Assembly: GCA_035541995.1 (NCBI GenBank)
Contig: DATKMG010000337.1
Span: 1 to 6,082, forward strand
Source of the DNA: DATKMG01 sp035541995
GTDB lineage: Bacteria; Acidobacteriota; Terriglobia; Versatilivoradales; Versatilivoraceae
Length of the DNA: 6,082 nt
Reading direction: 5' to 3'
Position numbers and translations under genes: made by a program. Positions 1 through 4,452 of this stretch are shown here, piece after piece (the first letter of the stretch is position 1; each line of letters opens with the position of its first letter). The notes beneath the pieces were generated by a model. That model ran no database searches. It was not told where the DNA came from and worked only from the letters and a program-made list of their open reading frames with translations.

Positions 1-38
1 CGAAGTCCCAGGAAGGAGAATCCCATGCGGGAGTCTAA
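1..38 (+). CDS. C-terminal end of upstream gene, probably a paralogous histidine kinase (partial)
   Basis: Only the last 11 complete codons and the stop are inside the window. Read in the frame ending at TAA 36-38 they give KSQEGESHAGV. The large kinase downstream ends in RYPEGESHVEV, so the two proteins share the EGESH-x-x-V tail, and the DNA matches at 28 of 31 bases (12-42 against 4236-4266). Protein tails after the ATPase domain are normally poorly conserved. The match therefore suggests that the upstream gene is a paralogous sensor kinase, or carries a copy of the same kinase module. No catalytic residue is visible because the body lies outside the window, so the identity is inferred from the tail alone. 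Confidence 0.55.
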   Translation, partial: KSQEGESHAGV

Positions 39-42
39 CGCC
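12..42 (+). repeat. Direct repeat copy 1 (kinase tail / start-site element)
   Basis: This 31-base stretch matches 4236-4266 with three mismatches, the first 16 bases (gaaggagaatcccatg) being identical. It covers the last codons of the upstream gene and contains an AGGAGA ribosome-binding-like motif five to six bases before an ATG at 25. Weaker similarity continues to about position 60, both copies reaching a tttgatctt string. The reading frame from ATG 25 runs 45 codons to TGA at 160-162 and resembles no known protein, so I do not call it a gene. Confidence 0.8.
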
Positions 43-114
43 GTTTGCTTGCATTTGATCTTTGGGCCCTGGCCGGTCCGTCGTGATTTGTGCGGACGCG
101 AGCGTTCATTTCGC

Positions 115-142
115 TTTTCTTGGATTAGGATGTTAGTAATAT
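115..142 (+). promoter_or_regulatory. Weak sigma-70-like promoter candidate in AT-rich patch
   Basis: Positions 105-160 are the only AT-rich patch ahead of the kinase. It holds TAATAT at 137-142, a partial match to a -10 box, with TTTTCT at 115-120 as a poor -35 box at a spacing of 16. If used, the transcript would carry a leader of over 300 bases containing all the stem-loops before the kinase start at 492. The match is weak and could be chance. Confidence 0.2.
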
Positions 143-167
143 GGAGATTGGAAGTTTCTTGAGAGCT

Positions 168-188
168 GCAGTGGCAGGATGCCACTGC
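168..188 (+). repeat. Perfect inverted repeat, 9-bp stem with 3-base loop
   Basis: GCAGTGGCA at 168-176 is the exact reverse complement of TGCCACTGC at 180-188, separated by GGA. It is not followed by a T run, so it does not look like an intrinsic terminator. Its form, a short palindrome with a GGCAGGATGCC core, is reminiscent of the REP-like intergenic palindromes found in many copies in acidobacterial and verrucomicrobial genomes. That comparison is from memory and unchecked. It is the first of several stem-loops between here and 446. Confidence 0.75.
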
Positions 189-207
189 CTCCTCTGAGAG
201 ACCAGCA

Positions 208-232
208 CGGGCGAAGGAGGGTAGCCCGCCCG
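208..232 (+). repeat. Inverted repeat, 6-bp GC-only stem
   Basis: CGGGCG at 208-213 pairs with CGCCCG at 227-232 around a 13-base purine-rich loop. An alternative register pairs CGGGC (208-212) with GCCCG (224-228). In such GC-rich DNA a 6-bp stem alone is weak evidence; it is listed because it sits between two stronger stem-loops. Confidence 0.4.
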
Positions 233-237
233 CGCGA

Positions 238-279
238 GGGGCAGGAGCTCGGGACCGCCGTCCCCCCGAGCGCTGCCCT
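238..279 (+). repeat. Inverted repeat, 13-bp stem with small internal bulge
   Basis: GGGCAG at 239-244 pairs with CTGCCC at 273-278. After a small asymmetric bulge (GA against G), GCTCGGG at 247-253 pairs with CCCGAGC at 265-271. The apical loop is 254-264. Two consecutive perfect arms separated by a bulge are characteristic of a folded RNA or a decayed palindrome. No T tract follows, so a terminator role is unlikely. Confidence 0.6.
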
Positions 280-306
280 GGGTGAGCGTTTCAGCATATT
301 TTCCCT

Positions 307-351
307 CCTCTCCCCCCGAATCTGCGGCACTTGGGGATTCGGGGGGAGAGG
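307..351 (+). repeat. Long perfect inverted repeat, 16-bp stem with 13-base loop
   Basis: The arm at 307-322 (CCTCTCCCCCCGAATC) is exactly complementary to the arm at 336-351, leaving a 13-base loop at 323-335. It includes six consecutive C:G pairs. This is the strongest secondary structure in the window and would be very stable in RNA. Neither side has the T run of an intrinsic terminator: the + strand continues gcctgcagagg, and the minus strand continues into A-rich sequence. It ends about 140 bases before the kinase start, so it could act as a leader element, a protein-binding palindrome or a REP-like repeat. The sequence does not decide between these. Confidence 0.75.
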
Positions 352-384
352 CCTGCAGAGGGGGGCATGACGGGTCGAATCCAG

Positions 385-399
385 GCGCTCACAAAGCGC
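385..399 (+). repeat. Small inverted repeat, 5-bp stem
   Basis: GCGCT at 385-389 pairs with AGCGC at 395-399 around a five-base loop (CACAA). It is short and could be chance, but it continues the series of stem-loops leading to the kinase. Confidence 0.3.
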
Positions 400-418
400 G
401 GGTTTGCTTATTTCAAGG

Positions 419-446
419 GCGGCAGGTTTGTTGCCGTAACTGCCGC
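419..446 (+). repeat. Inverted repeat, 7-bp stem just upstream of the kinase
   Basis: GCGGCAG at 419-425 is the exact reverse complement of CTGCCGC at 440-446, with a 14-base loop. It lies 45 bases before the proposed kinase start and is the last structure of the series. Its position would suit an operator or a leader structure affecting translation, but no known motif is recognised. Confidence 0.5.
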
Positions 447-491
447 ATGTGGCGGACAAGTGCATCTGATTACGGGGGACAAGGCGGTTGC

Positions 492-584
492 ATGATCACC
501 ATCGGCCAAAATACACCGTGGGGCTTGCGGAGTGCGAGCTGGATCTTGCTTCTCTGCATGATTCACGCTTCATACGCCGCAGCA
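492..584 (+). other. Predicted signal peptide of the kinase
   Basis: Residues 1-31 have a short N-region with Arg13, a hydrophobic core (WILLLCMIHA) and small residues SYAAA near the likely cleavage site. It would send the propeller region to the periplasm. The exact cleavage site cannot be fixed by eye. Confidence 0.65.
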
Positions 585-3500
585 ACTGAACCCCGCCCAG
601 CGAAGATCGCAATTGCCCAACCCAGCAACACACGCTTCGCTCACCTGACGGTGAAGGCCGGCTTCCGCGGTGACCGCGAAGGGAGAGCTGACTCGCCCCC
701 CCGAGTGGTTCAGAGTTTTGACACTCGGGGCGGCCACGCTCGGGTGACAGACCTCAAATTCGCGCACCTCACCACCAGCGATGGCCTATCTCAAAGCTAT
801 GTTAACGCCATTTTGCAGGATTGCCGGGGATTCATGTGGTTTGGCACCCGAGACGGCCTCACCCGCTATGATGGTAACAGTTTCGTCGTATACAAGAACA
901 ACCCCAACGACCCTTGGAGCTTAAGCGCCAACTTTGTAGAGGATCTGATGGAAGACGATCAGGGCTATTTGTGGATTGCCACCCATTCTGGTGGCGTAAA
1001 CAAGTTTGACCCCACAACCGAACACATTACCCGCTACCTTCACGACCCCAGCAACCCGAACAGCATCGGCAGCGATTGGGTTGAGAGCATGGCCCGCGAC
1101 AGTCGCGGCCATCTGTGGTTTGGCACCGGTGACAGCGGCCTCGACCGATTTGATCCGTCGACCGGAACCTTTAGTCATTACCTGAATGACAGCGATGGCC
1201 AATTTGTTGGGGAGATCACTCACGTTATCGCAGATAGCCATCAGGATATCTGGTTTGTTGGCGAGCGTGGTCTGTTCCATCTGAATCCACAAACAGGACA
1301 GATTATGCGCCCTCCTGCAACCATCGGCCTGGCGGCAGATTATGTGTATGAAGACAGCGACGGTAATTTGTGGATGCTAGCCTATTCCCCGAAGGTCGCG
1401 CTCATCGAATATGATCGCCAGGCAGAACGACTGACGAAATACTCACTTGGCGCCGGTGCTGTCGGCGTGGCTAGTAGCAACCTTCTGGCTGACGGGCAGA
1501 ATGGATTCTGGGTGCCATCGAGCCAGGGTCTCTATTACTTCGACCGGCGAGCAGAACGCTTCACGTATCGGTTTCAGCACGACGAAACCAACCCGGATAG
1601 CCTCAACGATAACACCGTTGTCTCAGTCTATCAGGATAGGGGCGGCTTGCTGTGGGTGGGAACTCAAAATGGAGGGCTTAATCTCCTCAATTTGCGACAA
1701 GAGCAGTTCGGCGCGTACCGGCATCGCCCCGCAGACCCCAATAGTCTCTCACCCGGCGAAGTCACATCGATTTGTGAGGAGCCCAACGGTATTTTGTGGG
1801 TAGGCTTCTACCCTCGTGCCCTGGATAGACTGGATCCAATGACGGGGAAAATCACGCACTACTTTCCCGGGCTGGAAAGCAAAAACGCCCTTGGCAAGGG
1901 CAGAGACCTTAATGGCATTTATCAAGATCCACGTGGTTATCTCTGGTTGGGTGGCTGGGAGGGCGGTCTTGACCGGTTCGATGAACGGACTGGGCAGTTC
2001 AAGCATTATCGGCACAACCCAGATGATCCCAACAGTTTGATTACTAATTACGTTTTCAAGATCTATGGGGATCGAAGCGGCCACATATGGGTGGGGCAGA
2101 ATAACGGTATAAGTCGTCTTGATCCAGTCACGGAGCAGTTTACCAACTATCGTCCCGATCCAAGAAACCCGACCAGCTACGGAAATTGGGTCTTGGCCAT
2201 CTATCAAGATCGTTCCGGCGCGCTTTGGTTCGGGAGGGGCGGTGGCATGCTGAGCCGCTTCGATGACAAGACGAAGACTTTTATGAACTACACGCCCTCC
2301 CGTGACCCTCACAAACTCAATGGCGGCGACATCCTCGCCATTCACGAAGACCGGGCTGGAACATTGTGGGTAGGCGCCCTGGATGGACTGTACCGGTGTG
2401 AACGTCGAGACGGAACCTTCAACCGCTACACGGAAAGCCAGGGCCTGCCCAGCAGCGCTATTCAGTGCATTCTGGAAGACAAGGTCGGCAGGCTGTGGCT
2501 CAGCACCAAGAAGGGAATATCCCGGTTCGATCCTAGGACGGAGACATTTAGAAACTACGACGTGTCCGACGGCTTGCAGAGCAATGAGTTCGGCAAAGTC
2601 TGTTCTCAAGGTCCAGATGGGCAGATGTTCTTTGGCGGCAGCAATGGGATTACCGCTTTCTTCCCCGAAAATATCCGGGATAACCCTTACGTGCCGCCGG
2701 TAGTGATCACGAGCTTCAAAATCTTCAACAAATCCGTTCCTATCGGCCCCAACTCGGTGCTCAGGAAAGCCATCTCCTACGTGGATGGGTTGACTCTCTC
2801 CTACCGGGACACTGTCTTCTCCTTTGAATTCGCGGCGTTGAGTTACGCCAATTCCCAGAAGAACCGTTATCGATATAAGCTCGAGGGTTTAGAACCTGGC
2901 TGGAACGAGGTAGGCAGCAAGCAGCGCCTGGCGACTTACACCAATCTAGACCCCGGCAACTATGTGTTTCGCGTGCAGGGATCGAACAGCGATGGCGTAT
3001 GGAATAAAGCAGGGGTGTCGCTGCCCCTTCTCATCACGCCCCCCTGGTGGAGGACCAACGGGTTTCGAGCCCTTTCGGCGGCCATCTCCCTGGCGCTGGT
3101 GTGGGGGGGGTACCTGTTCCGGGTCCGGCAACTTCAGCGGGAGTCCAGGCAGCTGCGGGACGTGATCGACACCGTCCCGGGATATGTCTGGAGCGCTCTG
3201 CCGGACGGCTCCCTCGATTTTATCAATCGACGATGGCTTGAATTCAGCGGACTCTCTTTGGAGGAGGCACTGGGGTGGGGCTGGGAGGCGGCAGTTCATC
3301 CCGACGACCTTGCCCGGTTCATGGACGAGTGGCGCGCGGCCGTGGCCTCCGGGCAAGCCATGGAAGTGGAAGCTCGCGTACGCCGGGCGGACGGGCAATA
3401 TCGGTGGCTGTTGATCCGCAACGTACCGCTCCACGACCAGGGGGGAACGATCGTCAAGTGGTATGGCACGAGTACGGACATCGAAGACCGCAAGCGGGCG

Positions 3501-4262
3501 GAGGCAGAGCGCGAAAGGCTGCGCCAGCTCGAGGCGGATCTGGCGCACATCAACCGGGTGAGCATGATGGGGGAACTGGCTGTCTCGGTCGCCCATGAAG
3601 TCAGCCAGCCGCTTGCGGGCGTGGTGAGTAATGCCAGCGCCGGCCTGCGCTGGCTGGCCGGAGAGGCGCCGAATCTGGAGGAAGCGCGGGAAGGTCTCCA
3701 TCGTATCGTCCGCGACGGGAAGCGAGCCGGTGAAGTGATCGCCCGGATTCGGGCCTTGACCCGAAGGGCTGAAGTGCCCAGAGAGAAGCTGGACCTGAAT
3801 GACACCATGCGGGAGGTCCTGTCCCTGGTGGGGGATGAAGCGAAAGGAAAGAGCGTGATCATCCGAACGCGGTTTGCCGAGGACCTGTCACCGGTTTCCG
3901 GGGATCGGGTGCAATTGCAGCAGGTGGTGCTGAACCTGGTCATGAATGGGATCGAAGCGATGAGCAGTGTCGGTGGGCGGGCACGAGAACTGGTGATCGC
4001 CACCCAGAACCTTGACCCGGACCAGGTGCAGGCAAGCGTTGAAGACTCGGGGATCGGTATTGACCCTGAGAAGCTAGACAAGATCTTTGATTCTTTCTAC
4101 ACCACCAAGCCGGGCGGCATGGGGATGGGACTGTCGATTAGCCGTTCCATTCTCGAGGCCCATGGAGGGCGGCTCTGGGCGACGGCCAGGGACGGCCCGG
4201 GAACCATTTTCCGCTTTACGCTTCCCAGGTACCCCGAAGGAGAATCCCATGTGGAAGTCTGA
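492..4262 (+). CDS. Propeller-type sensor histidine kinase (Reg_prop x14, Y_Y_Y, PAS, HisKA, HATPase_c)
   Basis: This is a 1256-residue membrane sensor kinase. I start it at ATG 492 because MITIGQNTPWGLRSAS plus a hydrophobic stretch (about residues 16-31, ending SYAAA) makes a good signal peptide, with AAGGCGG at 481-487 as a possible ribosome-binding site. The frame stays open upstream to an ATG at 282, but that extension has no protein character. Residues ~90-728 hold 14 propeller blades with the Reg_prop pattern (LW-x-G-T, GL-x-x-FD), enough for two seven-bladed propellers; blades 4-6 are the most degenerate. A Y_Y_Y domain follows (~733-855), then one membrane helix (857-876), PAS/PAC (~890-1000) and HisKA with phospho-acceptor His1035 in VAHEVSQPL. 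The ATPase domain has Asn1152 (N box), Asp1185 in DSGIGID and the GGMGMG loop at 1208-1213. All key catalytic residues are present. There is no receiver or DNA-binding domain, unlike the hybrid systems of Bacteroidetes. The propellers should face the periplasm and bind an unknown ligand. GC content rises sharply at the membrane helix. Confidence 0.93.
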   Translation: MITIGQNTPWGLRSASWILLLCMIHASYAAATEPRPAKIAIAQPSNTRFAHLTVKAGFRGDREGRADSPPRVVQSFDTRGGHARVTDLKFAHLTTSDGLSQSYVNAILQDCRGFMWFGTRDGLTRYDGNSFVVYKNNPNDPWSLSANFVEDLMEDDQGYLWIATHSGGVNKFDPTTEHITRYLHDPSNPNSIGSDWVESMARDSRGHLWFGTGDSGLDRFDPSTGTFSHYLNDSDGQFVGEITHVIADSHQDIWFVGERGLFHLNPQTGQIMRPPATIGLAADYVYEDSDGNLWMLAYSPKVALIEYDRQAERLTKYSLGAGAVGVASSNLLADGQNGFWVPSSQGLYYFDRRAERFTYRFQHDETNPDSLNDNTVVSVYQDRGGLLWVGTQNGGLNLLNLRQEQFGAYRHRPADPNSLSPGEVTSICEEPNGILWVGFYPRALDRLDPMTGKITHYFPGLESKNALGKGRDLNGIYQDPRGYLWLGGWEGGLDRFDERTGQFKHYRHNPDDPNSLITNYVFKIYGDRSGHIWVGQNNGISRLDPVTEQFTNYRPDPRNPTSYGNWVLAIYQDRSGALWFGRGGGMLSRFDDKTKTFMNYTPSRDPHKLNGGDILAIHEDRAGTLWVGALDGLYRCERRDGTFNRYTESQGLPSSAIQCILEDKVGRLWLSTKKGISRFDPRTETFRNYDVSDGLQSNEFGKVCSQGPDGQMFFGGSNGITAFFPENIRDNPYVPPVVITSFKIFNKSVPIGPNSVLRKAISYVDGLTLSYRDTVFSFEFAALSYANSQKNRYRYKLEGLEPGWNEVGSKQRLATYTNLDPGNYVFRVQGSNSDGVWNKAGVSLPLLITPPWWRTNGFRALSAAISLALVWGGYLFRVRQLQRESRQLRDVIDTVPGYVWSALPDGSLDFINRRWLEFSGLSLEEALGWGWEAAVHPDDLARFMDEWRAAVASGQAMEVEARVRRADGQYRWLLIRNVPLHDQGGTIVKWYGTSTDIEDRKRAEAERERLRQLEADLAHINRVSMMGELAVSVAHEVSQPLAGVVSNASAGLRWLAGEAPNLEEAREGLHRIVRDGKRAGEVIARIRALTRRAEVPREKLDLNDTMREVLSLVGDEAKGKSVIIRTRFAEDLSPVSGDRVQLQQVVLNLVMNGIEAMSSVGGRARELVIATQNLDPDQVQASVEDSGIGIDPEKLDKIFDSFYTTKPGGMGMGLSISRSILEAHGGRLWATARDGPGTIFRFTLPRYPEGESHVEV
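3060..3119 (+). other. Transmembrane helix of the kinase
   Basis: Residues 857-876 (GFRALSAAISLALVWGGYLF) form the only internal hydrophobic segment. It follows the Y_Y_Y domain and precedes a basic, helical linker (RVRQLQRESRQLRD) leading into the PAS domain. This gives the usual topology: propellers outside, kinase inside. The segment contains an eight-G run at 3103-3110. Confidence 0.85.
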
Positions 4263-4266
4263 CGCC
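4236..4266 (+). repeat. Direct repeat copy 2 (kinase tail / start-site element)
   Basis: This copy matches 12-42 at 28 of 31 bases, with 16 identical bases at the left end. It encodes the EGESHVEV tail of the kinase and also carries a strong AAGGAGA ribosome-binding-like motif five to six bases before an ATG at 4249, in a different frame. Placement at the 3' end of both kinase genes implies a shared origin of the two 3' regions. Confidence 0.8.
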
Positions 4267-4302
4267 CTGTTGTTTGATCTTGGACTTGCAAAAGTGCTTT
4301 AG
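4249..4302 (+). pseudogene. 17-codon reading frame overlapping kinase stop; possible stub of a response-regulator gene
   Basis: ATG 4249 follows AAGGAGA at 4237-4243 at ideal spacing and overlaps the kinase stop (TGA 4260-4262), the arrangement used for translational coupling of kinase and regulator genes. The frame reads MWKSDALLFDLGLAKVL and stops at TAG 4300-4302. Many FixJ/NarL-type regulators begin with a short leader such as SDA followed by hydrophobic residues and then an acidic VVDDD pocket. Here SDALLFDL fits the leader, but the acidic pocket and everything after it are missing. The equivalent frame after the upstream copy begins MRESNAV. I infer a decayed or replaced regulator start; a fortuitous start site or a tiny leader peptide are alternatives. 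Confidence 0.25.
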
Positions 4303-4316
4303 AATGAGTCTATGTA
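4280..4316 (+). promoter_or_regulatory. Weak promoter candidate ahead of the receptor gene
   Basis: TTGGAC (4280-4285) and TTGCAA (4286-4291) are -35-like, while TAGAAT (4300-4305) and TATGTA (4311-4316) are -10-like. No pair has ideal spacing: TTGGAC to TAGAAT is 14, and TTGCAA to TATGTA is 19. An AT-richer stretch directly after the GC-rich kinase end is a reasonable place for a promoter serving the receptor, about 140 bases before its start. Which boxes are used cannot be determined here. Confidence 0.2.
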
Positions 4317-4436
4317 GGCATCAAGCCTGCACTACATTGCGAGATGGGATCCTCGGTGCTCGGATAATTGAGCCGGCTTGCTCGAGAATTCGGTTCGACC
4401 CCTAGCCACGATTCCAACCGTAGCATTGTCAAACAT

Positions 4437-4443
4437 AGGAGAG
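4437..4443 (+). promoter_or_regulatory. Ribosome-binding site of the receptor gene
   Basis: AGGAGAG lies nine bases before ATG 4453. It decides the start in favour of 4453 over the in-frame ATG at 4483, which is preceded only by a G-rich run too close to the codon. Confidence 0.6.
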
Positions 4444-4452
4444 CGTTCAACC

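Larger units (their letters stand above)
39..491. other. Intergenic leader between upstream gene and kinase, no gene recognised
   Basis: This 453-base stretch separates the TAA of the upstream gene from the proposed kinase start. Reading frames exist on both strands because the DNA is GC-rich and stop-poor, but their translations are rich in Arg, Pro, Ser and Gly and resemble no protein. The first third holds an AT-rich patch (105-160). The rest is dominated by the inverted repeats listed separately, with C and G runs at 262-267, 312-317, 341-346 and 360-365. No tRNA, terminator or mobile-element end was recognised. Confidence 0.6.
4263..4452. other. Intergenic gap between kinase and receptor genes
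   Basis: These 190 bases hold the end of the 17-codon stub, a weak promoter candidate and the receptor's ribosome-binding site. I see no stem followed by a T run, so there is no evidence of a terminator for the kinase transcript, and read-through into the receptor is possible. Short palindromes such as AGCCGGCT near 4372 look like chance. Confidence 0.5.

Noticed and set aside
93..120. Possible weak terminator for the upstream gene (AGCG...CGCT followed by tttct)
   Set aside because: The stem is only four base pairs with an interrupted T tail; too weak to call.
25..162. 45-codon frame from the ATG in repeat copy 1
   Set aside because: It has a good ribosome-binding motif, but the translation (Trp/Arg-rich, ending WRLEVS) resembles nothing; the ATG is better explained as part of the repeated tail element.
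307..351. 16-bp hairpin as an intrinsic terminator
   Set aside because: There is no T run after the stem on the + strand, and the minus strand continues into A-rich sequence rather than T-rich.
370..384. T-arm-like string cgggtcgaatccagg suggesting a tRNA end or attachment site
   Set aside because: It lacks one T of the GGTTCGAATCC consensus, and no acceptor stem, anticodon arm or D arm can be built around it.
133..465. 110-codon open frame on the minus strand
   Set aside because: The translation is Arg/Pro/Ser-rich and crosses several inverted repeats; its openness is explained by high GC and few stops.
282..491. In-frame extension of the kinase to an ATG at 282
   Set aside because: The 70 extra residues are Gly/Arg/Ser/Cys-rich with no domain, overlap the 16-bp hairpin, and would bury the signal peptide that begins at ATG 492.
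1749..2609. 286-codon open frame on the minus strand
   Set aside because: It lies entirely inside the propeller-coding region and mirrors the repetitive blade codons; no recognisable protein character.
3296..4081. 261-codon and 251-codon open frames on the minus strand within the kinase module
   Set aside because: They are antisense to the PAS, HisKA and ATPase coding sequence, in the GC-rich part where stop codons are rare, with Ser/Arg/Pro-rich translations.
4281..4298. Possible sigma-54 promoter (TGG...TGC)
   Set aside because: The GG-to-GC spacing is two bases too long, and the flanking consensus bases are missing.
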